Below, piece by piece: positions 42,691 through 51,970 of a stretch of DNA of 64,000 bases. The notes beneath the pieces were generated by a model. It did no database searches. It saw nothing but the letters and a program-made list of their open reading frames with translations, and had not been told where the DNA came from. Each line of letters starts with the position of its first letter. Position 1 is the stretch's first letter. The translations under genes and the position numbers were made by a program. This DNA comes from Streptomyces sp. B3I8 (GTDB taxonomy: Bacteria > Actinomycetota > Actinomycetes > Streptomycetales > Streptomycetaceae): assembly GCF_030816915.1 (NCBI RefSeq), contig NZ_JAUSYN010000002.1, positions 898,501-962,500 on the forward strand, read 5' to 3'.

Positions 42691-42700
42691 CGATATATCG
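42691..42700. promoter_or_regulatory. Palindrome CGATATATCG upstream of PadR
   Basis: A perfect 10-bp palindrome, AT-rich against a GC-rich background, about 30 nt before the PadR start and 130 nt before the PhzF start. Probable PadR self-operator, by inference. Confidence 0.5.
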
Positions 42701-42828
42701 GCAATCTGTGCATGGCAACCCCCTTCCGACCTGCGCGGCCGACGACGGACGGACCTCTCGCCCGGCCGGAGCCACCCCCTGCGAATTGGCCTTGGCCGGT
42801 TGCCCGTCGGCCCGCCTACCGTCGCCCC

Positions 42829-43650
42829 ATGCGCATTCGAATCGTCGACGCCTTCACCGACCGCCCCTTCGCCGGCAACCCGGCCGGAGTGCTGCTTCTG
42901 GACGGGGACGCGTTCCCGGACGACACCTGGCTGCGTGACGTGGCCCGCGAGATCAACCACGCCGAGACCGCGTTCGCCCACCGCCTGCCCGCGGACGGGA
43001 ACGGGAACGCCGACTGGGCCCTGCGCTGGTTCACCCCGACGACCGAGGTCGCACTGTGCGGCCACGCCACCCTCGCCACCGCCCACGTCCTGCACACCAC
43101 GGGCGCCCACCGGGGCCCCGTACGGTTCGCCACGCGCAGCGGCGTGCTGCGGGCGGCGCCGGGGGACGACGGGGCGATCACGCTGGACCTCCCCACGGCG
43201 CCCCTCACCGAGGAGCCGGTTCCCGACGGTCTCGCCGAGGCGCTGGGTGCCACCCCGCTCACCGCCTTCGACACCGGTCCGCAGGTGGGCGACCTGCTGG
43301 TCGAGCTCCCCGACGAGCGGGCGGTGCTGAACCTGGCCCCCGACCTCCGCACCCTCGCGGGCCGCTTCACGCGCGGGATCATCGCCACCGCCCGCGCCGA
43401 CGACCCCGCCCGGGGACACGACTTCGTATCGCGCTGCTTCTTCCCGGGCATCGGGATCGACGAGGACCCGGTCACCGGTGCCGCCCACACGGCCCTTGCC
43501 CCCTACTGGTCCGCGCGCCTGGGCCGCACCACGCTCACCGGACTGCAGGCCTCCGCCCGCTCCGGACCGGTCCGTACGGATCTGCGCGGCGCGCGCACCC
43601 TGTTGACCGGGCACGCGGTCACCGTCATCGACGGCGAACTGCGTGCCTGA
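42829..43650 (+). CDS. PhzF family isomerase-like protein
   Basis: A 273-aa PhzF/diaminopimelate-epimerase-fold protein: VDAFTDRPFAGNPAGVLLL at the start, HAETAFAHRL with the catalytic Glu (NHAETAF), FTPTTEVALCGHATLATAHVL, then the C-terminal RCFFPGIGIDEDPVTGAAHTALAPYW. In phenazine synthesis PhzF isomerises DHHA; most other members have unknown substrates. A TACCGT box at 42817-42822 is 6 nt before ATG 42829, which suggests a leaderless mRNA. Confidence 0.92.
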   Translation: MRIRIVDAFTDRPFAGNPAGVLLLDGDAFPDDTWLRDVAREINHAETAFAHRLPADGNGNADWALRWFTPTTEVALCGHATLATAHVLHTTGAHRGPVRFATRSGVLRAAPGDDGAITLDLPTAPLTEEPVPDGLAEALGATPLTAFDTGPQVGDLLVELPDERAVLNLAPDLRTLAGRFTRGIIATARADDPARGHDFVSRCFFPGIGIDEDPVTGAAHTALAPYWSARLGRTTLTGLQASARSGPVRTDLRGARTLLTGHAVTVIDGELRA

Positions 43651-43717
43651 GGGCGCGCCACTGACACGTGCGCGCCGTCGGCCACTTCCGCGGACGGCAC
43701 CGTCGCGTGGCGCACGC

Positions 43718-44518
43718 TCACGCCGTGGGCAGCCAGTCCACCTTCCCCGCCAGCAGCGCGTACCCGACGAACGCCCCGATGTCGAGCAGCGAGTGAGCCA
43801 CCACCAGTGGCCCCACCCGCTTCCACCGCCGGTAGAGCAGGACGAAGACGAGGCCCATCGCCATGTTGCCGAGGAAGCCGCCGACGCCCTGGTAGAGGTG
43901 GTACGAGCCGCGCAGTACCGCGCTGCCGAACAGCGCGGCCGCCGGGGACCAGCCGAGCTGGCCGAGCCGGCGCAACAGGTACCCGACCACGATCACCTCT
44001 TCCAGCACCGCGTTCTGCACGGCGGAGAGGACGAGCACGGGATACTTCCACCACACGCCGGGCAGCGCCTCCGGCACCACCGTGAGGTTGAAGCCGAGCC
44101 CCCGGGCCGCCAGGTAGAAGGCGATGCCCGTGCTGCCGATCACCGCGGCGATCAGGGCGCCGCGCCCCAGGTCGGGCCAGGGGCGGGTGCGGTCGAAGCC
44201 GAGGGTGCGCAGCGACTGCCGCTCGCGCAGCAGCAGGTGCGCCACGAGGGCGACGGGCACCAGCGCGGTGGCGATCCCGAAGAGCTGCCAGGCGAGGTCG
44301 AGCCAGGGGCGGCCCGGCGCGGCCGAGGCGTTGAGCGTGGCGGCCTGGTCCTTCAGCCCGCCGGGCTTGGTGACCGATCCGACGAAGCTGATCAGCGCGG
44401 AGACCCCGCTCGCCCCGAGGGAGAGCGCAAGCACGAGCAGCGTCTCGTCCCGCAGGGTCCGTCGCGTCGGCCGCTCCTCGATCAGGGGACCCCCCGCCGG
44501 CTCCGCATCCACCCGCAC
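43718..44518 (-). CDS. CPBP family intramembrane metalloprotease
   Basis: A 266-aa polytopic membrane protein of the Abi/CPBP family (type II CAAX prenyl protease-like). The conserved motif NAVLEEVIVVGYLLRRL (EExxx) is near residue 170, then SYHLYQGVGGFLGNMAMG (His) and VAHSLLDIGAF (His) complete the predicted metal site. The GTG at 44518 is preferred because GGAGG lies 6 nt upstream; the frame is open to 44641 with an Arg/Gly-rich extension lacking homology. Substrate unknown. Confidence 0.85.
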   Translation of the reverse strand: MRVDAEPAGGPLIEERPTRRTLRDETLLVLALSLGASGVSALISFVGSVTKPGGLKDQAATLNASAAPGRPWLDLAWQLFGIATALVPVALVAHLLLRERQSLRTLGFDRTRPWPDLGRGALIAAVIGSTGIAFYLAARGLGFNLTVVPEALPGVWWKYPVLVLSAVQNAVLEEVIVVGYLLRRLGQLGWSPAAALFGSAVLRGSYHLYQGVGGFLGNMAMGLVFVLLYRRWKRVGPLVVAHSLLDIGAFVGYALLAGKVDWLPTA

Positions 44519-44684
44519 ACCCGCCTCCGTAGCGCCGTCCCGTCCCGCCTTTCCCACAGCTTGCCCGACGCCGCCGGCGGTGCCGCGAAGGGGGGCCCGT
44601 AGCCGTGGTCGTGCGGGGGCGTCCCGGGAGCGCCCCCGCATCCGGAAGGGCGGGTCCCGGTGGGCGACGAGCCCGGGGCGGCGC

Positions 44685-46205
44685 TCAGCTTCCCAGCGGG
44701 ACCGGTTCCGGCAGCCCCACGGGCCAGCCGTGCACCGGCTCCCCCGTCAGCATCAGTTCCCGGTACCGCCGTGTCATCGCCGCCAGCGCCGCGTCCCGGC
44801 TCAGGCCCTTCTCCAGGCCCCGGTGGAACGTCTCGGCCTGCCAGCGCGCCCCGTTGGTCCGTCGCCGGCACCGTTCCTCGACGACGCCGAGGTACAGGTC
44901 CCGGTCGGCGGGCTCCACGCCCCACGCGTCCAGGCCTGCCGCCGCGAGCGGCAGGAGTTCGTCGCGGACGAGGGTGACCGCGTCGACCTCCGCGACCCCG
45001 CCCAGGCGGCCGCGCCGGGGCCATCGCAGCCGGGCGTCGATGCCGTACCGGCAGGCCGCCTCGAAGTTGCCGGCCGCGGCCTCGAAGGGCAGCTTCGTCC
45101 ACACCGGCCGCGTCTCCTCGGCGAGCGCGCGGACGAGGCCGTAGTAGAAGGCCGCGTTGGCGACGACGTCGATCACGGTCGGCCCGGCGGGCAGCACCCG
45201 GTTCTCCACCCTCAGGTGCGGGACGCCGTCCACCACCTCGTACACCGGGCGGTTCCAGCGGTAGATGGTGCCGTTGTGCAGGACGAGCTCGGAGAGCTTG
45301 GGAGTGCCGCCCTCGTCCAGGACGCGCAGCGGGTCCTCGTCGTCGCAGATCGGCAGCAGCGCGGGGTAGTAGCGCAGATTCTCCTCGAACAGGTCGTACG
45401 CGGAGTCGATCCACCGCTCCCCGAACCAGGTCCGCGGCCGCACGCCCTGGGCCTGCAGTTCCGGCGGGCGGGTGTCGGTGGACTGCTCGAACAGCGGCGG
45501 CCGCGACTCGCGCCACAGCTCGTGCCCGAACAGGAAGGGCGCGTTGGCGCCGACGGCGATCTGCACCGCGCTGACCGCCTGGGCCGCGTTCCACACGTCG
45601 GCGAACCGGTCGGGCGTCACCTGCAGATGCAGCTGCACGGAGGTGCAGGCGGCCTCCGGGGCGATGGAGCGGGAGGTGCAGACCAACCGCTCCACGCCGT
45701 CGATGTCGAGCTTGAAGTCCTCACCGCGCGCGGCGACGATCTGATCGTTGAGCAGGGTGTAGCGGTCGACGTCGGAGAGGTTCGACGACACCAGGTCGTC
45801 CCGGTCGAGCGTCGGCAGAATGCCGATCATCACGATTCCCGCGTCGAGTTCGCCGGCTTTCCGGTCCGCGTAGGCGAGTGACGTACGCAACTCCTCGGCG
45901 AGCCGGTCGAATACGCGCTCCCCCAGCCGGTGTGGCGCGATGTTGACTTCCAGATTGAACATGGCGAGTTCTGTCTGGAAATCGCGGCTGGCAATCCTTT
46001 CCAAGACTTGTGCATTCATCATGCGCGGCTGTCCGCCGCCGTCGACGAGATTGAGCTCGATCTCCAGGCCCATCAGGTTCCTGGGGCGGTCGAAACGCTT
46101 CTCCTCCAGCAGTCGCGCCAGCCCCGTCAAACAGTCCCGGAGCTTGTCGCGATACCGGTGACGATCCGACAGGTCGAACGGCCCTGCCACGACCTTCTCC
46201 CCCAT
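44685..46205 (-). CDS. Glutamate-cysteine ligase family 2 (GCS2-type) protein
   Basis: A 506-aa ATP-grasp-like carboxylate-amine ligase. The N-terminal MGLEIELNLVDGGGQPRMMNAQVLERI with the Glu-Ile-Glu metal ligands, LAMFNLEVNIAPH, the ACTSVQLHLQVTP strand, and RVENRVLPAGPTVIDVVANAAFYYGL near 380 fit the GCS2 fold. Members couple glutamate to amines, but this one is longer than EgtA or YbdK, so its exact substrate is open. The N-terminal third uses AT-richer codons than neighbours. Confidence 0.82.
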   Translation of the reverse strand: MGEKVVAGPFDLSDRHRYRDKLRDCLTGLARLLEEKRFDRPRNLMGLEIELNLVDGGGQPRMMNAQVLERIASRDFQTELAMFNLEVNIAPHRLGERVFDRLAEELRTSLAYADRKAGELDAGIVMIGILPTLDRDDLVSSNLSDVDRYTLLNDQIVAARGEDFKLDIDGVERLVCTSRSIAPEAACTSVQLHLQVTPDRFADVWNAAQAVSAVQIAVGANAPFLFGHELWRESRPPLFEQSTDTRPPELQAQGVRPRTWFGERWIDSAYDLFEENLRYYPALLPICDDEDPLRVLDEGGTPKLSELVLHNGTIYRWNRPVYEVVDGVPHLRVENRVLPAGPTVIDVVANAAFYYGLVRALAEETRPVWTKLPFEAAAGNFEAACRYGIDARLRWPRRGRLGGVAEVDAVTLVRDELLPLAAAGLDAWGVEPADRDLYLGVVEERCRRRTNGARWQAETFHRGLEKGLSRDAALAAMTRRYRELMLTGEPVHGWPVGLPEPVPLGS

Positions 46206-46854
46206 CGAAGTGTCCCTCCTCTGATGGGCAGGCCGAGAGTACGGCCGCTGTTGTCATGGGTCACGGGGGATGATGCCCCCGCCAGGCGATCGATAACGTC
46301 CCGGTCCGGGAAGTCCGGGACGGCGCACCGCGCATCGTGCGTCCCGTCCCGCTCATGGCCCACTCCTTCGAATACCCCTTCACACGAAGGTCCGTCCCGC
46401 TACGCTGGAGCGGTGGTCCGGTGGCACATTCAGGGGGCATGACGCGGTAAGCGGTTCCGGTTCTCAACCGTCTCTCGCTTCTCGTGAAAAACGCCGACGA
46501 GATTCGGCCGACCCCTTCCGCCGCGTATTACAAGGTCAGCACCCGGGTACCCACTCAGGACCGGGACAAACCAGCGCTTATTCGCGACCGAATGGTCTCT
46601 TGTTGTTGATGGCGGCAACGTCTAGCCGAAACATTGACCAAACACGCGTCGTATAAAATTCGCGGACGAGGCAGAGAGTTGACGTTCGTGGTCCCCGCCC
46701 TGTCGTCACAGCGCCGTTCACTTTTCGTGGTCCGGCGCCGTCAGCCGTCCGGGCGCCGGCACCGTCACCTCTGACCCCGAGAGCTGACAGCGTCGTCCGC
46801 ACGCCCACCCACGCCTGCGCGCCACCGTGCCTGTCGAATGAGAGGCGACCCACC
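46206..46854. other. AT-richer gene-free region with divergent promoters
   Basis: Around 650 nt with distinctly lower GC than the rest, especially 46580-46690. It has TATAAA-containing and TTGACC-like elements (near 46633-46665) but the spacing does not fit a standard promoter. Short frames exist (18 aa on the minus strand at 46578-46634, 15 aa on plus) but nothing proves they are translated. Confidence 0.5.
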
Positions 46855-47472
46855 ATGCCGCTGCACGTCCCCCCGGCTCCCGCCCCCGCCCTGCGCTCCG
46901 TCCTGACGGCACTCGGTTCCCCGACCGCGGTCCGTGAGGCGCGCACTCCCTCACTGCGTGCCGCCCCGGGCCCCGTCACGCCCCACCTGCCGCTTCCGGT
47001 ACACGTCCTGGAGCGCGACACCGCCGCGGGTGCCGCCACCAGGCTCGCCGGATGGCGGTTCCTCATCCGCAGCGGCGACCGGGCGGTGGCCGCCGCGGAA
47101 ACCATGCTGACGCCCGACGGCTGGGCCTTCTCGCACTTCTTCGAGGGCCCCTACATCGCCTCCACCGAACTCGCGCTGCGGCAGGCCGACGCGGTGGCGC
47201 AGCCGTTCCAGCCCCGGCTGCTGTCCGTGCCGGAGCTGTACATGCTCACGCTGTGGCTGCACGGCGACTGCACGGCCGACGGGGCGGGCGGCGCCCCGCT
47301 CGCCACCGATCTGCTGGTGCCGCTCGCCCCCGCGCCCCCCGGCATCGCCGCGTACCGCCCGTACCGGGCGGCCGATCTGCTTGCGGTGCTCAGCCTCCGC
47401 GCGACCCCGGCGCCGCTGCTCGGTCCCCCCGACCCCGTGGGCCCGGCCCACGCCGACTCACCCGCCGCCTGA
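46855..47472 (+). CDS. Hypothetical protein
   Basis: A 205-aa protein without signal or membrane helix that I do not recognise. The central part (VHVLERDTAAGAATRLAGWRFLIRSGDRAVAAAETMLTPDGWAFSHFFEGPYIASTELALRQA and SVPELYMLTLWLHGD) looks well conserved in composition and has typical Streptomyces codon bias; the ends are Pro/Ala-rich. It begins after AGAGGCGACCCACC and ends 11 nt before a strong terminator, so it is probably a monocistronic unit. Confidence 0.75.
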   Translation: MPLHVPPAPAPALRSVLTALGSPTAVREARTPSLRAAPGPVTPHLPLPVHVLERDTAAGAATRLAGWRFLIRSGDRAVAAAETMLTPDGWAFSHFFEGPYIASTELALRQADAVAQPFQPRLLSVPELYMLTLWLHGDCTADGAGGAPLATDLLVPLAPAPPGIAAYRPYRAADLLAVLSLRATPAPLLGPPDPVGPAHADSPAA

Positions 47473-47482
47473 ACGACGCGAC

Positions 47483-47516
47483 CCCGTCCCTCCCGTGCCC
47501 CCACGGGAGGGACGGG
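47483..47516 (+). terminator. Intrinsic terminator
   Basis: A perfect 15-bp stem (CCCGTCCCTCCCGTG / CACGGGAGGGACGGG, loop CCCC) followed by TTGTTCT, 11 nt after the stop codon of the preceding gene. Confidence 0.85.
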
Positions 47517-47523
47517 TTGTTCT

Positions 47524-47901
47524 CTGTCACGGACGAGGCGTCCGCGAACACGTGTCGCACACGTCGCGACACACTAGGTACAGACCTGCGCTCAATCGGG
47601 CCCACCCTCGCTCGTTAGAGGGAAAACTGCTGGTCAGTCCGGCTGTGACTAGCCTGTTCCGACCATCGCCAACCATCCGAACTGACGGTACTGTCAGGCT
47701 GAACCGCCCGCGCGAGTGATGCGTCTACAACCTGTGAGAAGCGGTGCCGCGAAATCCCTGCGGAACGAAGCCCGCAGGGCAACACTGGGTCCGAGCAACA
47801 CACTTCGCCAACGGGGGGCGGCCATGAACGACGCATCGAGCCGCGGGGCAGAACCGACACGCACCACACACGTCACGACAGAGCGAAAGATCCCCTTGAC
47901 C
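47524..47901. other. Regulatory region upstream of the DUF5999 gene
   Basis: About 380 nt without a clear gene. Around 47671 is a -10-like TAGCCT; a 16-bp inverted repeat CTGACGGTACTGTCAG is at 47682-47697. The frame of the downstream gene stays open from 47716, so an N-terminally longer form (for example from ATG 47824) cannot be excluded. Confidence 0.5.
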
Positions 47902-48099
47902 ATGTGCCAGCACCAACCACCGTGTCCGACCGCCGAATCCGCCGACCGGGAGTCCGCCCGTCTCGTGGCGCACCACCCCGAACAGGGCTGGAGCCTGCTG
48001 TGCAACGGCGTTCTGCTCTTCGAGGACACCGGTGAGCTCCTGCCGGACGGCAGGGTCATCGCCCCGCACCGCGGCGGCAGGCTGATGACGGCCGTCTGA
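47902..48099 (+). CDS. DUF5999 family small protein
   Basis: A 65-aa protein: MCQHQPPCPTAESADRESARLVAHHPEQGWSLLCNGVLLFEDTGELLPDGRVIAPHR, the recognisable actinobacterial DUF5999 pattern with Cys-x5-Cys at the start. The two N-terminal cysteines and His residues could bind metal. ATG 47902 matches family starts; an upstream ATG 47824 is open. Function unknown. It converges on gcvP across a shared terminator. Confidence 0.82.
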   Translation: MCQHQPPCPTAESADRESARLVAHHPEQGWSLLCNGVLLFEDTGELLPDGRVIAPHRGGRLMTAV

Positions 48100-48127
48100 G
48101 CCGACACGGCGTACGACGGAGTACGAA

Positions 48128-48162
48128 GGGGCCGGCCGGGAGAACGCTCCCGGACCGGCCCC
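48128..48162. terminator. Bidirectional hairpin terminator
   Basis: Stem GGGGCCGGCCGGGAG / CTCCCGGACCGGCCCC with one bulged A and loop AACG, between DUF5999 (ends 48099) and gcvP (ends 48182). Confidence 0.8.
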
Positions 48163-48181
48163 GACGCGTGTCCGCGGACGG

Positions 48182-51067
48182 CTACTGCGCGTAGGCGTCC
48201 AGCGGCGGGCAGGAGCAGACCAGGTTCCGGTCGCCGTACGCCTGGTCGATCCGGCGCACCGGCGGCCAGTACTTGTCCGCGGCCGTCACCCCGGCCGGGA
48301 ACACCGCCTCCTCGCGGCTGTAGGCGTGGTCCCACTCGCCGCCGAGCGCGGCGGCGGTGTGCGGGGCGTTCCGCAGCGGGTTGTCGTCGGCGGGCCACTC
48401 GCCCGCGCCGACCTTCTCGATCTCCGCGCGGATCGCGATCATCGCCTCGCAGAACCGGTCGAGTTCGTTCACGTCCTCGGACTCGGTCGGCTCGATCATC
48501 AGCGTCCCGGCCACCGGGAACGACATCGTCGGTGCGTGGAACCCGTAGTCGATCAGGCGCTTGGCGACGTCGTCCACACTCACGCCGGTGGCCTTGGTCA
48601 GCGGCCGCAGGTCGATGATGCACTCGTGCGCGACCAGCCCGCCGGGGCCGGTGTACAGCACCGGGAAGTGCGGCTCCAGACGCTTGGCGATGTAGTTGGC
48701 GGACAGCACGGCCACCTGCGTGGCGCGCTTGAGGCCCTCGCCGCCCATGAGCCGGACGTACGCCCAGGAGATCGGCAGGATGCCGGCGGAGCCCCAGGGA
48801 GCCGCCGAGACCGGGCCGACACCCGTCTCCGGTCCGGCAGCGGGCTGCAGCGGGTGGTTGGGCAGGTACGGCGCCAGGTGGTCACGGACGGCCACCGGCC
48901 CGACGCCGGGACCGCCGCCGCCGTGCGGGATGCAGAACGTCTTGTGCAGGTTGAGGTGGGAGACGTCGCCGCCGAAGTACCCGGGCTTGGCCAGCCCGAC
49001 CAGGGCGTTGAGGTTGGCGCCGTCGACATAGACCTGGCCGCCCGCGTCGTGCACGGCGGCGCAGATGTCGGCGACGTGCTCCTCGAACACGCCGTGCGTC
49101 GACGGGTAGGTGATCATCAGGACGGCCAGTTCGTCCCGGTGCTTCTCGATCTTCGCGCGCAGGTCCTCGGCGTCGACCTCGCCGTCCTCCGCCGTCTTCA
49201 CCACGACGACCTTCATCCCGGCCATGACCGCGCTGGCGGCGTTGGTGCCGTGCGCGGAGGACGGGATCAGGCAGACCGTACGCCGCTCGTCGCCGTTGGC
49301 CCGGTGGTAGCCGCGCACCGCGAGCAGCCCGGCCAGCTCGCCCTGGGAGCCCGCGTTGGGCTGCAGGGAGACCTTGTCGTAGCCGGTGACCTCGGCGAGC
49401 CGCTCCTCCAGCTCACGGATGAGGGTGAGGTAGCCCTGCACCTGCTCGGCCGGGGCGAAGGGGTGGAGCTGCCCGAACTCGGGCCAGGTGACCGGTTCCA
49501 TCTCGGTGGTCGCGTTGAGCTTCATGGTGCAGGAGCCCAGCGGGATCATGCCGCGGTCCAGCGCGTAGTCGCGGTCGGCGAGCCGGCGCAGATAGCGCAG
49601 CATCGCGGTCTCGGAACGGTGCTGGTGGAAGACGGGGTGGGTGAGGACCTCGTCGGTGCGCAGCAGCGTCTGCGGCAGCGTGTCGTCGGTGGCCGCGTCC
49701 AGCGCCTCGATGTCGGCCTCGACGCCGAACGCGCCCCACACCGCGCCGAGCGCGGCCCGCGTGGTGGTCTCGGCGCAGGACAGCGAGACGTGGTCGGCGT
49801 CGATCCGGTGCAGGTTGACCCCGTTGTCCCGGGCGGCGGCGACCACCTCGGCGGCCCGGCCGGGAACGCGGACGGTCAGCGTGTCGAAGTAGGCGCCGTG
49901 GACGACCTCGACACCGCCCGCGGTGAGCCCGGCGGCGAGGATCGCGGCGTAGCGGTGGGTGCGCCGGGCGATGGTGCGCAGCCCCTCGGCACCGTGGTAG
50001 ACGGCGTACATGCCGGCCATCACCGCGAGCAGCACCTGGGCGGTGCAGATGTTGCTGGTCGCCTTCTCGCGGCGGATGTGCTGCTCCCGCGTCTGCAGGG
50101 CGAGCCGGTACGCCTTGTCGCCGTCGGCGTCCACGGAGACGCCCACGAGGCGGCCGGGCAGGCTGCGCGCGAACTTCTCGCCGACCGCCATGTAACCGGC
50201 GTGCGGCCCGCCGAAGCCCATGGGGACGCCGAAGCGCTGGGTGGTGCCCACCGCGATGTCGGCGCCGAGCTCACCGGGCGAGGTGAGCAGCGTGAGCGCG
50301 AGCAGGTCGGCGGCGACGGTGACGAGCGCGCCGAGCTCGTGCGCCTGCGTGATGACGGAGCGCAGGTCACGTACAGCGCCGGAGGCGCCCGGGTACTGAA
50401 GGAGGACACCGTTGATGTCCCACTCGGCGATCCCGGCCGGGATGCCGTCGCTCAGATCGGCGACGACGACCTCGACACCGGTCGGCTCCGCCCGGGTGCG
50501 CAGGACGGCGACGGTCTGCGGGAGCGTGTCCGCGTCGACCAGGAACAGGCCGTCCTTGTTGCGGCCCATGCGCCGGGACAGCGCCATCGCCTCGGCCGCC
50601 GCGGTGCCCTCGTCGAGGAGTGAGGCGCCGGAGGTCGGCAGGCCGGTGAGGTCGGCGACCACGGTCTGGAAGTTGAGCAGCGCCTCCAGCCGGCCCTGCG
50701 AGATCTCCGGCTGGTACGGGGTGTACGCGGTGTACCAGGCGGGGTTCTCCATGACGTTGCGCAGGATCACCGGAGGCGTGAACGTGCCGTAGTAGCCCAG
50801 GCCGATCATGGAGGTGAGCACCTGGTTGCGGTCGGCGAGGCCGCGCAGCTCGGCCAGTACCTCCGCCTCGGTGCGGGCATCGGGCAGTTCCAGCGCCTCG
50901 GCGTTCTTGATCACGTCGGGCACGGCGGCGGCGGTCAGCTCGTCGAGCGAGCCGTAGCCGACCTGGGCGAGCATCTTCGCGCGGGCCCCGGCGTCGGGGC
51001 CGATGTGACGCTGTTCGAACGGGATGCCCTGTTCGAGCTGGACGAGCGGAGTGCGGTGGGCGGTCAT
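48182..51067 (-). CDS. gcvP: Glycine dehydrogenase (aminomethyl-transferring), P-protein
   Basis: A 961-aa homodimeric-type P-protein that decarboxylates glycine with PLP and passes the aminomethyl group to lipoyl-GcvH. The N half begins [24 protein letters not shown] and includes [26 protein letters not shown]; the PLP lysine is in [24 protein letters not shown] near residue 708. Length is usual. ATG 51067 follows AGGAGG. A tandem glycine riboswitch precedes the gene. gcvT and gcvH are not in this window. Confidence 0.97.
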   Translation of the reverse strand: MTAHRTPLVQLEQGIPFEQRHIGPDAGARAKMLAQVGYGSLDELTAAAVPDVIKNAEALELPDARTEAEVLAELRGLADRNQVLTSMIGLGYYGTFTPPVILRNVMENPAWYTAYTPYQPEISQGRLEALLNFQTVVADLTGLPTSGASLLDEGTAAAEAMALSRRMGRNKDGLFLVDADTLPQTVAVLRTRAEPTGVEVVVADLSDGIPAGIAEWDINGVLLQYPGASGAVRDLRSVITQAHELGALVTVAADLLALTLLTSPGELGADIAVGTTQRFGVPMGFGGPHAGYMAVGEKFARSLPGRLVGVSVDADGDKAYRLALQTREQHIRREKATSNICTAQVLLAVMAGMYAVYHGAEGLRTIARRTHRYAAILAAGLTAGGVEVVHGAYFDTLTVRVPGRAAEVVAAARDNGVNLHRIDADHVSLSCAETTTRAALGAVWGAFGVEADIEALDAATDDTLPQTLLRTDEVLTHPVFHQHRSETAMLRYLRRLADRDYALDRGMIPLGSCTMKLNATTEMEPVTWPEFGQLHPFAPAEQVQGYLTLIRELEERLAEVTGYDKVSLQPNAGSQGELAGLLAVRGYHRANGDERRTVCLIPSSAHGTNAASAVMAGMKVVVVKTAEDGEVDAEDLRAKIEKHRDELAVLMITYPSTHGVFEEHVADICAAVHDAGGQVYVDGANLNALVGLAKPGYFGGDVSHLNLHKTFCIPHGGGGPGVGPVAVRDHLAPYLPNHPLQPAAGPETGVGPVSAAPWGSAGILPISWAYVRLMGGEGLKRATQVAVLSANYIAKRLEPHFPVLYTGPGGLVAHECIIDLRPLTKATGVSVDDVAKRLIDYGFHAPTMSFPVAGTLMIEPTESEDVNELDRFCEAMIAIRAEIEKVGAGEWPADDNPLRNAPHTAAALGGEWDHAYSREEAVFPAGVTAADKYWPPVRRIDQAYGDRNLVCSCPPLDAYAQ

Positions 51068-51136
51068 TGCGGAGGCCTCCTGGTCTGGCGCGACCTTCGT
51101 GGGGCACCCCATCGCGGGTACCCCGGCGGCCTCCCC

Positions 51137-51340
51137 CTCTGTCATCCGGACCTGAGAGCTTCGCCGGCCGGCCCTGCACGGGCGCGGCGACTTTCACCGT
51201 CGGTGAGAGCGGACACCGTCGATACCCGCTCTGCTTTCCAGAGTGACCTCGTCCGCGCGGTACGGGTGCCTGAGAGATTCCGGGGAGGATTTGCTCCTTC
51301 GGCGCCCCCGGACTGTGTCCGGGAGACTCTCCCGCGCGGG
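51137..51340 (-). promoter_or_regulatory. Tandem glycine riboswitch (gcvT type)
   Basis: On the minus strand two aptamer halves are readable: the first with CGGGAGAGTCTCCCGG, GCGCCGAAGGAGCAA and CTCTCAGGCACC; the second with CTCTGGAAAGCAGAG-type junction, then GAAGCTCTCAGGTCC and GGATGACAGAG. The gap to gcvP ATG is about 70 nt. Known glycine riboswitches in this position turn on gcv genes when glycine is high. Confidence 0.9.
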
Positions 51341-51457
51341 GTCGACGGCCGTACACCAGCCTACCAGCGGGTCTTTCGGCGTGGCTTTCGAGTAGCCGCC
51401 GCCCGGAACATGCCGAATCGTGGTGTTTCCGACACGTACAGCGAGGAGGGACGGACC

Positions 51458-51895
51458 GTGCAGACCGACATCGATCCGCGCAATCTGATCGGCCGCAAGG
51501 CGTTCGACCGCAAGGGCGTCAAGATCGGCACGATCGACGAGGTCTACCTGAACGACGCCACGGGGCTCCCGGAGTGGGCGGCCATACGCACCGGCCTGTT
51601 CTCCCGGGACGCCTTCGTGCCGCTGGCCCCCAGCGAACTGGAGGGCGGCGGCCTGCGGGTTCCCTTCGAGCGCTCGCTGATCAGGGACGCCCCGGACTTC
51701 GGCGTCGGCCGCCACCTCTCCCCCGAACAGGAGCTGCAGCTCTACCGCCACTACGGGCTCGACGTGGCCGCTTCTCCCCCGGCCCCGGATCACTCGTTCG
51801 GCCGAGTGGCGGGGCGCGGCGACACCGCCGGGGTCGCCGACGCACCGGCCTCCTCGACGACGGACGAACTCGCGGGCACGGACGAGATGTCCTGA
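51458..51895 (+). CDS. PRC-barrel domain protein
   Basis: A 145-aa protein with an N-terminal PRC barrel (DPRNLIGRKAFDRKGVKIGTIDEVYLNDATGLPEWAAIRTGLFSRDAFVPLAPSELEGGGLRVPFERSLIRDAP) and a Pro/Ala/Thr-rich tail. PRC barrels in actinobacteria are usually stress- or photosynthesis-linked scaffolds with unknown roles. GTG 51458 is preceded by GAGGAGG. It is divergent from gcvP. Confidence 0.85.
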   Translation: MQTDIDPRNLIGRKAFDRKGVKIGTIDEVYLNDATGLPEWAAIRTGLFSRDAFVPLAPSELEGGGLRVPFERSLIRDAPDFGVGRHLSPEQELQLYRHYGLDVAASPPAPDHSFGRVAGRGDTAGVADAPASSTTDELAGTDEMS

Positions 51896-51970
51896 CCCGG
51901 CTCACCACCGGTACGGCGTGCCTCGGCCTCGGGACGGTGCGCGCCGTCCCCGGGACGGTGCGTCCGCGCC

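Noticed and set aside
48326..50623. 765-codon plus-strand frame opposite gcvP
   Set aside because: The sequence is a Gly/Val/Arg-rich antisense shadow; gcvP on the minus strand is complete with all motifs.
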